Below, piece by piece: positions 1 to 6,090 of a DNA stretch of 25,201 bases. Position numbers and translations under genes: made by a program. This DNA is from DATKSS01 sp049582065 (lineage in GTDB: Bacteria > Chloroflexota > Dormibacteria > Dormibacterales > Dormibacteraceae), in contig JBAUTF010000111.1 of assembly GCA_049582065.1 (NCBI GenBank), positions 1 through 25,201 on the forward strand. Direction: 5' to 3'. Under the pieces are notes generated by a model. It was not told where the DNA came from. It was given only the letters and a program-made list of their open reading frames with translations, and did not search any database. Every line of letters starts with the position of its first letter. Position 1 is the stretch's first letter.

Positions 1-1
1 C

Positions 2-151
2 AAACACCGGCGCTTACCGGTCACCCTGCTGGTCGCCGGACCTCACGTCCAGGTCGTTGCCGAGGACGGCTCAATTCTCCGTCAGCTCGACCTCGAGGCC
101 CGGTCTACGATGTCCCGAGACATAGAGCGGAATGAGTCCACTATGTCGTGA
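2..151 (+). pseudogene. C-terminal tail of an IS481-type transposase/integrase (cut by window edge)
   Basis: An open frame enters from the left edge and stops with TGA at 149-151, giving 49 residues. The stretch reads like the end of IS481/rve-type transposases: a short beta-rich tail with 'VTLLVAGPHVQVVAEDGSIL' followed by 'RQLDLE', comparable to the family's usual '...V.V....G.ILREL.LDP' ending. The catalytic DDE core would lie outside the window, so I cannot tell whether the copy is intact. The frame ends in the inverted repeats that look like the element's right end, and the element abuts the 3' side of tRNA-Trp. Assignment rests on recalled family pattern over a short tail, so confidence is moderate. 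Confidence 0.5.
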
Positions 152-155
152 GACA
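111..155. repeat. Imperfect inverted repeat, probable right end of the IS element
   Basis: TGTCCCGAGACATAG (111-125) is repeated in inverted orientation at 141-155, which reads TGTCTCACGACATAG on the minus strand: 12 of 15 positions match, with a 15-nt spacer. The inner seven bases (GACATAG/CTATGTC) are perfect. A terminal TGTCT/TGTCC is compatible with an IS481-family terminus. The outer copy would be the element's end and the inner one a subterminal transposase site or a terminator hairpin. The left end is outside the window. Confidence 0.45.
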
Positions 156-161
156 GAAGAT

Positions 162-239
162 TGGCAGGGGCGGAAGGATTCGAACCCTCGGCCCTCGGTT
201 TTGGAGACCGATGCTCTGACCAGACTGAGCTACGCCCCT
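162..239 (-). tRNA. trnW: tRNA-Trp (anticodon CCA)
   Basis: Read on the minus strand, the sequence folds as a full cloverleaf: acceptor AGGGGCG/CGCCCCT, D stem GCTC/GAGC, anticodon stem TCGGT/ACCGA with loop CTCCAAA, and T arm GAGGG-TTCGAAT-CCTTC. The discriminator is G and the CCA tail is encoded at 164-162. Loop positions 34-36 are CCA, the tryptophan anticodon. The gene lies 6 nt from the putative IS481 end and diverges from the metallophosphatase gene. Confidence 0.96.
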
Positions 240-253
240 ATGGACCGACCCGA

Positions 254-259
254 ATTCTA
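254..259 (-). promoter_or_regulatory. Probable -10 element of tRNA-Trp
   Basis: TAGAAT on the minus strand, 14 nt before the mature tRNA 5' end, fits TANNAT. I see no convincing -35 hexamer at 16-18 nt spacing; the nearest candidate (TTGGAA) is 20 nt away. Confidence 0.35.
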
Positions 260-293
260 CCCGACGCCCGAATGGCCATTTCCAACGCCCGAT

Positions 294-299
294 TAGGAT
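294..299 (+). promoter_or_regulatory. -10 element for a leaderless metallophosphatase transcript
   Basis: TAGGAT is followed by exactly 7 nt and then the ATG at 307, so the transcript would start at or next to the start codon. The intervening CGAGGAG is purine-rich and could alternatively act as a weak Shine-Dalgarno sequence. The same spacing recurs at several other operon-first genes here. Confidence 0.45.
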
Positions 300-306
300 C
301 GAGGAG

Positions 307-1029
307 ATGGCCGCGTCCGATCTTCCTGTCCTGGTAGTCGGCGACGTTCATGGAGATCTCAAGCGCATGTTCGCCGCGCTGAAGCCCTACCCGCCCTCCG
401 CCTGGCACACCATCTTTCTCGGAGACCTCGTCGACTACGGCGACTTCGGGGTCGGCGCTCTTCGCCTCGCGCGCGACCGCCCCAATTCAGACGTCCTGCT
501 GGGCAACCACGAAGTCGCGATGCTCTGGGCGCTCCGCGACCCGGCGCGAGTCGGCTTCTGGGTCGGGATCGGCGGCCAGCCTCACGACCTCGCCGAGCTG
601 GCGCGCGACGAGCCTCTGCAGCAGTGGATGCGCGGGCGCCCCGCCTTGATCCGGCTGCCGGACGGCACCCTGCTCCAGCACTGCGGAAACGACGACTGCC
701 TCGAGCTGATCGCGATCGACGACCCCGACCCGGTAGCGGCGATCAACGCCAGGGTCCGCGACCTTCTCACGTCAGGGGGCGAGGCTCAGCTGTGGGAGGT
801 ACTGAGCGGCCGCAGCGCGTTTGCCACCCAGCCCGAGCGCCTGGACCGCTGGCTCGAGCTGACGGGCTCCCGGCGCGTGGTGTTCGGCCACACTCCCCAC
901 CGCAACTCCGCTCCCGAGCGTTACCACGGCGGCAAGGCGATCAACTTCGACGGTGGGCTGTCTCGCACCCACCGCCTGCATCGCGCCGGCTCCCCGCTCG
1001 GCGCCACCGTCGCGCCGCTGGAAGACTAG
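307..1029 (+). CDS. Calcineurin-like metallophosphoesterase (Ser/Thr phosphatase / ApaH-like)
   Basis: A 240-residue phosphoesterase with the dimetal motifs in order: GDVHGD (12-17), GDLVDYG (39-45), GNHE (66-69) and the distal VFGHTPH (His195). These residues bind two metal ions and activate water for phosphomonoester or dinucleoside-polyphosphate hydrolysis; the PPP-like spacing resembles ApaH/PrpE-type enzymes. There is no signal peptide, so it is cytoplasmic. The substrate cannot be told from sequence. The start at 307 is supported by the -10 element 7 nt upstream. The stop TAG lies in the CTAG that begins the 112-bp inverted repeat, and the gene converges on the methyltransferase gene. 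Confidence 0.85.
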   Translation: MAASDLPVLVVGDVHGDLKRMFAALKPYPPSAWHTIFLGDLVDYGDFGVGALRLARDRPNSDVLLGNHEVAMLWALRDPARVGFWVGIGGQPHDLAELARDEPLQQWMRGRPALIRLPDGTLLQHCGNDDCLELIAIDDPDPVAAINARVRDLLTSGGEAQLWEVLSGRSAFATQPERLDRWLELTGSRRVVFGHTPHRNSAPERYHGGKAINFDGGLSRTHRLHRAGSPLGATVAPLED

Positions 1030-1137
1030 TGGACCGTACCAGCCAGATCTGGAGCATCCGACGTCCCAGACGGCCGGGCGCCCCGCGGGCGCTGATGCCA
1101 GCGGCCTGCTCCAGCTCTGGCCGTTACAGTCCACTAG
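1026..1137. repeat. 112-bp inverted-repeat element bounded by CTAG (MITE-like or bidirectional terminator)
   Basis: Arms 1026-1056 and 1107-1137 match in inverted orientation at 27 of 31 positions without gaps; the outer nine (CTAGTGGAC / GTCCACTAG) and the inner blocks GCCAGA and CTGGAGCA are the conserved parts. The 50-nt centre holds another perfect hairpin, GCGCCC-CGC-GGGCGC (1078-1092). Each outer CTAG supplies the TAG stop codon of a flanking convergent gene. It could be a non-autonomous transposon whose target duplication is CTAG, or a large two-way transcription terminator. The length and near-perfect arms favour the former; no T-tract is present. Confidence 0.6.
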
Positions 1138-1901
1138 GCGGCGGCAGGGCGGCAGTGCTTGCACGGCCGGTAACCGGCCGCGCGGGCCTCGGCCTCGTCG
1201 TGGAACCGCACGACGTTTCGCTCGTTGGCGGTCTTGCCGTGGTAGCAGGTGGGAAAGCAAAAGACCTTGGTGGTGCGCACGCCCTCATAGCGATAACCGC
1301 GCTGCGCAAAGTCCTGGAGGCGCTTCAGCTGCACGCCTTCCAGGGTCAGGATGGAACGCTTCGCCTCCGGTCCGCCCCCGCCGTAGTTGCCGATCTTGCC
1401 GTCGGTGCGCACCACGCGGTGGCACGGTATGAAGTAGGGGATCGGGTTGTTGGCCAGGGCGGTCCCGACCGCCCGGACCGCGGCCGGGTGGCCGATCTCG
1501 CGCGCGATCCACCCATACGGCCTCACCTGTCCGCGAGGAATCTCGAGTGTCTTGCGCAGCACCGCCTGCTCGAAGGGCGTGAGCCCACGCAGGTCGAAGC
1601 GCAGCCGCCGCCGGCCGTCGAGCTCGTCAGTGATCTTTTCCGCCAGGTCCGGCGGCGCCGCCGCCGGCGTCAGCTGGCGCCCGACGTCCTCGCGGAACCA
1701 CTGCTCGAACTCCTCGGCCGACGCCATCCGCGCCGCGGCCGAGACCCCGTTACGATTCCACGCCACGTAAACGGGGCCGAGCACGGTGTTGAAGCGGGCG
1801 TACGAATCGGCCATGCCGACGTGCGCCAGAAGCCGGTCCGCAAAGCCTCGAGGCGCCTTGACCGAGCCAAGCCGCTGCAGGTCAGTCGTGAGAGTTGTCA
1901 T
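1134..1901 (-). CDS. O6-alkylguanine-DNA alkyltransferase with C-terminal Ada-type zinc domain
   Basis: A 255-residue fusion. Residues ~32-70 resemble the N-terminal ribonuclease-like part of Ogt/MGMT. Residues ~105-192 are the alkyl-acceptor domain with IPCHRVV (acceptor Cys160) and the downstream GNYGGG loop; it transfers O6-alkyl groups from guanine to Cys160. Residues ~203-253 are an Ada zinc domain with Cys215, Cys219, Cys247 and Cys250 (C-x3-C ... C-x2-C), which in E. coli Ada accepts methyl from phosphotriesters. The order is the reverse of classical Ada, and no AraC DNA-binding domain is present. The ATG at 1901 has a GAGGAG Shine-Dalgarno sequence and overlaps the end of the ECF sigma gene by 20 nt, so the two are co-translated. 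The first ~30 residues (with APRGFADRLLAHVG) look like the linker of some anti-sigma factors; that is inference. Confidence 0.88.
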   Translation of the reverse strand: MTTLTTDLQRLGSVKAPRGFADRLLAHVGMADSYARFNTVLGPVYVAWNRNGVSAAARMASAEEFEQWFREDVGRQLTPAAAPPDLAEKITDELDGRRRLRFDLRGLTPFEQAVLRKTLEIPRGQVRPYGWIAREIGHPAAVRAVGTALANNPIPYFIPCHRVVRTDGKIGNYGGGGPEAKRSILTLEGVQLKRLQDFAQRGYRYEGVRTTKVFCFPTCYHGKTANERNVVRFHDEAEARAAGYRPCKHCRPAAA

Positions 1902-2397
1902 CGTCGTCTCCTCTGAGCAGTTTCAGTCCGCGATGGACGTTCGCCTTCACCGTCCCCACCGGCTGGCCGAGCGCCGCGGCCGCTTCCTCGTACGAGAGCT
2001 CCTGGACGTGGCGAAGGACCACCGCTTCTCGATACCTGGGGGGTAGCGCGGCCACGCGCGAGGCCAGGTCGACCATGTCAGCCCGCCGCATCACATCCTC
2101 TTCCGGGCCGGCCGAGCGGTCCGGCTCGCTGCCGTTCAGCTCGACGAGCAGCGGCTTGACGCCTCGCGCCCGGTTCCGGACCACGTTGAGCGCGATCCGG
2201 TGCAGCCAGGCCCTCTGCTTGAGGTCGCGTATGCGCTCTGGCGGGTAGGTGACGAGCGCGCGATAGGCGCGCAGGAACGTGTCCTGCGCCACCTCCTCGG
2301 CGTCGTGGCGGTTGCCGGTCAAAGCGAAGCTGAGCGCGAAGATCCGGTCCTGGTGCTCATGGACCATCCGCTCGAAGACCCGCTCGCTTGCCTCCAT
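1882..2397 (-). CDS. ECF-type RNA polymerase sigma factor
   Basis: A 171-residue sigma-70 family protein with region 2 near residues 14-75 (HQDRIFALSFALTG...AEEVAQDTFLRAYRAL, the core-binding and -10 recognition helices) and region 4 near 110-160 (LPPRYREAVVLRH...LSYEEAAAALGQPVGTVKANVHRGLKLLR, a -35 helix-turn-helix). The length is typical for ECF sigmas. I chose the ATG at 2397 over the GTG at 2412 because AGGAG lies 4 nt before it. The partner gene is not an anti-sigma factor but the alkyltransferase, whose start overlaps this gene's last codons. A weak ECF-like promoter (GCAAC, 15 nt, CGTGTT; 2433-2408 on the minus strand) lies just upstream and would allow autoregulation. Confidence 0.88.
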   Translation of the reverse strand: MEASERVFERMVHEHQDRIFALSFALTGNRHDAEEVAQDTFLRAYRALVTYPPERIRDLKQRAWLHRIALNVVRNRARGVKPLLVELNGSEPDRSAGPEEDVMRRADMVDLASRVAALPPRYREAVVLRHVQELSYEEAAAALGQPVGTVKANVHRGLKLLRGDDDDNSHD

Positions 2398-2473
2398 CTG
2401 TCTCCTAAACACGCAATTGGCCGATCTCGTTGCACAAGTCGAGCGTTTTTCGCAGGGCGCCCGGCCAATATTC

Positions 2474-2486
2474 GGCCCTGCGGGCC
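2474..2486 (-). terminator. Short GC hairpin between the Cys-rich protein and sigma genes
   Basis: GGCCC-TGC-GGGCC forms a 5-bp stem with a 3-nt loop, 16 nt beyond the stop of the small Cys-rich gene on the minus strand. There is no following T-run, so terminator function is only suggested by position. Confidence 0.25.
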
Positions 2487-2501
2487 ACTACGCGACGGCG
2501 A

Positions 2502-2681
2502 TCATGCGAGTGGCGGCGGCTTAGTCTGCGCCGGCTCGAAGCCGCGGCACCGAAGCACGGGGAGCGTCGGGTAGCGCGGGAACGAGGGTTCTGTCAGGGA
2601 GCGCTCGCACATCCAGAACATGCTCCGGCTCCCCGGGACCTTCCGCGAATGCTTGCATGTGGCGCAGAGCCCTGTTTCCAC
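2502..2681 (-). CDS. Small four-cysteine protein (59 aa), probable metal-binding
   Basis: A GTG-initiated frame of 59 residues beginning METGLCATCKHSRKV and continuing through MFWMCERSLTEPSFPRYPTL to PVLRCRGFEP. The cysteines are Cys6, Cys9, Cys25 and Cys45 (C-x2-C ... C ... C), the layout of a tiny zinc- or iron-binding fold. From memory, short bacterial proteins with this 'LCxxCxH...(F/Y)xxC..S..DPRFPKYPxLPVxxCxGYE' pattern are widespread but of unknown function. The pattern extends through the whole frame, which competing longer frames on either strand do not match. The start GTG is preceded by GGGG only, so the ribosome site is weak. It sits upstream of the sigma gene on the same strand, with a CRP/FNR-like palindrome 42 bp upstream. 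Confidence 0.7.
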   Translation of the reverse strand: METGLCATCKHSRKVPGSRSMFWMCERSLTEPSFPRYPTLPVLRCRGFEPAQTKPPPLA

Positions 2682-2722
2682 GACCCCACATCATGTAGCG
2701 GCTCGAGCGGCGGCGCCGAAAG

Positions 2723-2736
2723 TTGATCCACGTCAA
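2723..2736. promoter_or_regulatory. CRP/FNR-type palindrome upstream of the small Cys-rich gene
   Basis: TTGATCCACGTCAA matches the FNR half-sites TTGAT-N4-ATCAA with one change. Its centre lies about 48 bp before the GTG at 2681. If transcription starts around 2683-2688 (from a CATGAT -10-like hexamer at 2695-2690, minus strand), the site is centred at about -42 to -47, near the class II activator position. No regulator gene of this family is in the window. Confidence 0.35.
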
Positions 2737-2791
2737 CGTCATAACCCGATATACGTTGGCCGGAGGTTGTCAGATCACCGACCGCTGAGGA

Positions 2792-3658
2792 TCAGGCGTT
2801 TGTAAGCGGCGGCATGGACTGGAGCGCCTTGATCAGTCGCTCGAACGAGCTCGCGATGCCGTACCGGGCGCCGAGCTCCTCCACCCGCTTCGGATCTTGC
2901 GGCCAGCGGTCGCGCCTGCCCCGCGGCATCTCGATCTTGAGGTTCGCCACCGGGGGCACCACGTGCTGCGCCTTCTCCAGGTACTCGGCGTCCGACCCGC
3001 GGAAGATCCCGGCTTCGAGCATGGCGCCGATCGAACCGTAGCGCCGCACCAGGTCCGCGGCCTTCTTCGCCCCGACCCCGGCGAGCCCTGGCAAGCCGTC
3101 GGAGGGGTCGCCGCGCAGGATGGCGAAGTCCGAGTACGAGCGGCCGGGAATGGAGTAACGCCTCTCCACCTCCGCCTCGTCGACGACCGCGAGGCCGCCC
3201 TTCTCCGGGTACAGGACGATCACGTCACGACCGCTGACCAGGCTGAAAAGGTCGCGGTCGCCGCTCAAGATCTCGATGGGCGGGCTCACCCTGGAGGCGA
3301 TCGAGGCGATGATGTCCTCCGCCTCGTAGCCCTCCAGGCCCACCGCGTCGACCCCGACCACGGCCAGGCAATCCATGATGATCGGCATCTGGGGAATGAG
3401 CGCCGGCGGGATCGGCTCCGCGGTGCGGTGCTCCTTGTAGCTCGGGATGAGCTCCACCCGCCACTCAGGCCGCCAGTCCTCGTCGGTGGTCACTGCGACG
3501 TGGCGCGGCCGGCGGTCCGTGATGTGACGCGCCAGGTTGTCCATGAACCCTCGCACCGCGTTGGTGAGGGTCCCATCGGGTCCGCGCATGGTCTGCGGTA
3601 TCGCATAGAAAGCGCGAAAGATGAAGCTCGACCCGTCCACCAGCAGCCACTCGGGCAA
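2792..3658 (-). CDS. Stand-alone 5'-3' exonuclease (DNA polymerase I N-terminal domain-like)
   Basis: A 288-residue FEN/PolA-type 5' nuclease without a polymerase domain. The PIN-like core has VDGSSFIFRAFYA (Asp8), YEAEDIIA (Glu112, Glu114, Asp115), SGDRDLFSLV (Asp134, Asp136) and GDPSDGLPGLAGVGAKKA (Asp184, Asp187), followed by the helix-3-turn-helix DNA-binding segment at about 191-206. These acidic residues bind the metals that cleave flaps or RNA primers. It probably acts in primer removal or repair alongside PolA. The start is TTG at 3658; an in-frame TAA lies 27 nt upstream with no ATG or GTG between. The promoter is half of the symmetric divergent element at 3666-3691. Confidence 0.88.
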   Translation of the reverse strand: MPEWLLVDGSSFIFRAFYAIPQTMRGPDGTLTNAVRGFMDNLARHITDRRPRHVAVTTDEDWRPEWRVELIPSYKEHRTAEPIPPALIPQMPIIMDCLAVVGVDAVGLEGYEAEDIIASIASRVSPPIEILSGDRDLFSLVSGRDVIVLYPEKGGLAVVDEAEVERRYSIPGRSYSDFAILRGDPSDGLPGLAGVGAKKAADLVRRYGSIGAMLEAGIFRGSDAEYLEKAQHVVPPVANLKIEMPRGRRDRWPQDPKRVEELGARYGIASSFERLIKALQSMPPLTNA

Positions 3659-3665
3659 GGTCGCA

Positions 3666-3691
3666 CCATCGTAAGACGGCCATTACGATGG
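3666..3691. promoter_or_regulatory. Symmetric divergent promoter / operator between exonuclease and lipoprotein genes
   Basis: A perfect 9-bp inverted repeat, CCATCGTAA-N8-TTACGATGG, sits in the centre of the 40-bp gap between two divergent genes. Each arm contains TACGAT, a TANNAT -10 element pointing outward: 3684-3689 on the plus strand and 3673-3668 on the minus strand. Each is exactly 9 nt from a TTG start codon (3699 and 3658). Both transcripts would be nearly leaderless, with about two leader bases. The same symmetry could also serve a repressor dimer. Confidence 0.5.
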
Positions 3692-3698
3692 CGACGGA

Positions 3699-4835
3699 TT
3701 GAGGCTGCTCGCGCTGTCCGCCATCGCGTTCGCAATGATCTCGTGCTCGAATTCGCCGAACCCGAGCACGACGTCGTCCGGCGCCCGCACCGGCACACCG
3801 ACGAGCGCAGCCAACCCCGCCGCCACCAAGGCCGCCGACCTCCGCACCAACCTCGACCTTTTGCTCGGCGAGCAGGTGATGCTCGTCGCCAAGCAGTCAG
3901 CGGCGGCCGTCAACCACTCGGACTCGTACGCGGGCTACACGACCGCGTTGACGACCAACGGCGCCGACCTCGCGAACGTCTTCCGTTCCGCGTTTGGCAA
4001 CGCGGCCGCCGACCAGCTCTCTCAGACCTGGGGCATCGAGAACGGATACCTGGTCGACTACACGATCGGCGTCGTCACCCACAACCAGGCCAAGTCCAAC
4101 GGTGCGATGTCAGGCCTGGTCAACGGTTTCGTGCCCCAGCTCGCGCAGCAGATCACGGGCCTGTCGCAGCTGCCGCTGGATCCGATCACCCTGCTCTTGT
4201 CGCAGCAGGTGCTCGAGGACAAGGCCGTCATCGATGACCAGGCCGCGCAGAAACCTGGCTCGACCTTCCCCGACCTGCACACGGCATTCATGCAGTCTTC
4301 GCGTCTCGGCGACGCTCTTGCGCCGCGGATCGCTCAGGAGTTCCCCGACAAGTTTCCCGGCGACCCGGCGCTTCCCACCGTCGATCGGCGCGTCTCGCTG
4401 AACATCCTGTTCGAGGAGCACGCGTACCTCGCGACCATGGCGACCAACGCCATCGTGAGCGGAGACAACGCCGAGAAGGCGGCCGCGACCATCGCGCTGG
4501 CGGCCAACGCCGACTCGCTCGGCACCACGTTCAGCACCGTTTTCGGCAACCCTGCCGGGACGGAGTTCGACACCCTGTGGGCGACCAGAGTCGCCGCGCT
4601 GGTGGGCTACGCGGGAGCCGGCGACCCTGCGTCGATGAGAACGCTGACCGAGACGTTTGCGGTGCAGTTCTCCAAGCTAGCAGGCATCTCGCCTACGCCG
4701 GTGGTGGACCAGGTCGAAGCCATGTTGAAGGTCATCGACGACCAACGTTCGAAATCGACGGCGTCGCTGGCGGACGACGACCGCGCGGCCGCCACGGCGA
4801 TGCAGCCCATCGCGGACGCGCTAGTCGAGCGCTGA
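3699..4835 (+). CDS. Exported lipoprotein with a duplicated helical domain
   Basis: A 378-residue protein whose first 16 residues end in a lipobox (AFAMISC, Cys16), so it should be lipid-anchored outside the membrane, followed by a Ser/Thr/Pro-rich linker to about residue 45. Two related helical domains follow (about 48-190 and 232-365). Each begins with an L..LL.EQ/EH...LA motif, has a '...LT.NADSL...FS..FGN.A' centre, and ends with a VIDDQ segment. This resembles the helical repeats found in some Bacillus copper-amine-oxidase-like envelope proteins; function is unknown. The start is TTG at 3699, since an in-frame TAA lies 27 nt upstream with no better codon. It converges with the aminotransferase gene and overlaps it by 15 bp. 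Confidence 0.72.
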   Translation: MRLLALSAIAFAMISCSNSPNPSTTSSGARTGTPTSAANPAATKAADLRTNLDLLLGEQVMLVAKQSAAAVNHSDSYAGYTTALTTNGADLANVFRSAFGNAAADQLSQTWGIENGYLVDYTIGVVTHNQAKSNGAMSGLVNGFVPQLAQQITGLSQLPLDPITLLLSQQVLEDKAVIDDQAAQKPGSTFPDLHTAFMQSSRLGDALAPRIAQEFPDKFPGDPALPTVDRRVSLNILFEEHAYLATMATNAIVSGDNAEKAAATIALAANADSLGTTFSTVFGNPAGTEFDTLWATRVAALVGYAGAGDPASMRTLTETFAVQFSKLAGISPTPVVDQVEAMLKVIDDQRSKSTASLADDDRAAATAMQPIADALVER

Positions 4836-6083
4836 GGCGATGATCTCCAGGCCGGTCGCCGCGTCTTCCGGGTTCAGCACCAGGGGCGGGCAGATGCGGA
4901 CCGCCCGGGTGCCCGCGGTCAACAGCAGAAGCCCTTTCTGGAAAGCCGACTGCACCAGCTGAGCAGCCTTGTCCGGCGTCTTGAGCTCGATCGCGAGCAT
5001 GAGTCCCATTCCGCGCACGTCCGTGACGTGCGGGTGTGACATGGCGATTTCGCGCAGGCCGTCCTGCATGACCGCCCCGACCATGGTCGCATTCTTCATC
5101 AGGCCGCCCTCGATCAGGTCGAGCGTGGCGAGGCCCGCGGCGCACGCTACCGGGTTGCCGCCAAACGTGCTGCCATGAGAACCCGGGGGCCAGCTCATCT
5201 GCTCAGCCCGCGCGATGAAGGCGCCGAGCGGCAGCCCCGACGCGATGCCCTTGGCGAGGCAGACGATGTCGGGCTCGACTCCCCAGTGCTCGATGGCGAG
5301 CAGCTTGCCGGTGCGGCCCATACCCGACTGAACCTCGTCGGCAACGAGCAGGATGCCGTGCTTCTTGGTGAGCTCGCGCAGGCGCGGCAGGAAGTCACTC
5401 GGCGGCACGAGGTATCCGCCCTCACCCTGGATCGGCTCGACGAAGACCGCCGCGACGCTCTCCGGCGGTGCGACGGTGGCAAAGAGCTCCTCGATGCGAT
5501 CGATGCTTTGGTCGGTCGTGATTCCTCGCGAGGCGCTGGGAAAGGGCGCGTGAAAAACCGACGACAGCAGCGGCGCAAAGCGGCGGCGCTGGCTCGCCTT
5601 GGAGGCGGTGAGCGACAGGGCGCCGAAAGTGCGGCCGTGAAACGCCCCGATGAAAGCGATGTAGCTCGGCCGGCCGGTCGTGAAGCGCGCGAGCTTCATC
5701 GCGCCCTCGATCGCCTCAGCTCCGGAGTTTGTGAAGAACACCTTGGCCGGCGTGCCCGGCAGGATCCGGGCCTCGAGGCGTTCGGCGAGCTCGATTTCGG
5801 ATTGGTAATAGAAGTCGGTGCCCGACATGTGAAGGAAGCGCTGAGCCTGCTCGACGACAGCGGCCACGACCTTAGGGTGAGAGTGCCCGGTCGATGCGAC
5901 GGCGATCCCGGCCGTGAAGTCGAGAAACCTGTTGCCGTCCACGTCCGTGACCCAGCAGCCCTCGCCGCGCTCCATGACGAACGGGTACGAGCGGGTGAAG
6001 CTGGGAGACATCGCCTTGGAGTCCCGGGCGATCAGGGCGGCCGCCTTCGGGCCCGGGAGCGGCAACGTGATGAGGGGTCTCAC
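4821..6083 (-). CDS. Class III PLP-dependent aminotransferase (GABA/ornithine type)
   Basis: A 420-residue fold-type I enzyme. Visible motifs are NSGAEA (119-124, phosphate binding), GAFHGRT (147-153), VADEVQSGMGRTG with the cofactor-nitrogen Asp249, and LAKGIASGLPLG with the PLP lysine Lys278. The N-terminal block (PKAAALIARDSKAMSPSFTR) is typical of the archaeal/thermophile branch that includes ornithine aminotransferases and broad amino-acid racemases, so the exact amino donor is uncertain; GabT, ArgD-like or racemase activities are all possible. The longest frame begins at 6215, but I place the start at GTG 6083. A minus-strand TACGTT -10 lies exactly 7 nt upstream, the extra 44 residues look non-coding, and they would overlap the divergent GNAT gene. 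Confidence 0.87.
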   Translation of the reverse strand: MRPLITLPLPGPKAAALIARDSKAMSPSFTRSYPFVMERGEGCWVTDVDGNRFLDFTAGIAVASTGHSHPKVVAAVVEQAQRFLHMSGTDFYYQSEIELAERLEARILPGTPAKVFFTNSGAEAIEGAMKLARFTTGRPSYIAFIGAFHGRTFGALSLTASKASQRRRFAPLLSSVFHAPFPSASRGITTDQSIDRIEELFATVAPPESVAAVFVEPIQGEGGYLVPPSDFLPRLRELTKKHGILLVADEVQSGMGRTGKLLAIEHWGVEPDIVCLAKGIASGLPLGAFIARAEQMSWPPGSHGSTFGGNPVACAAGLATLDLIEGGLMKNATMVGAVMQDGLREIAMSHPHVTDVRGMGLMLAIELKTPDKAAQLVQSAFQKGLLLLTAGTRAVRICPPLVLNPEDAATGLEIIASALD

Positions 6084-6090
6084 CGCGCGG

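Noticed and set aside
624..1916. 430-aa plus-strand open frame across the metallophosphatase 3' end and the alkyltransferase
   Set aside because: Its translation is Arg/Pro/Ala-rich with no family motifs, and both opposite or alternative frames encode clear conserved proteins.
2521..2742. 73-aa minus-strand open frame starting over the CRP/FNR-like palindrome
   Set aside because: A different frame of the same strand (2502-2681) gives the four-cysteine protein, which matches a recalled family; this frame has no pattern.
2897..4237. 446-aa plus-strand open frame over the exonuclease and lipoprotein genes
   Set aside because: Antisense shadow of the exonuclease, rich in Arg/His/Asp without domain character.
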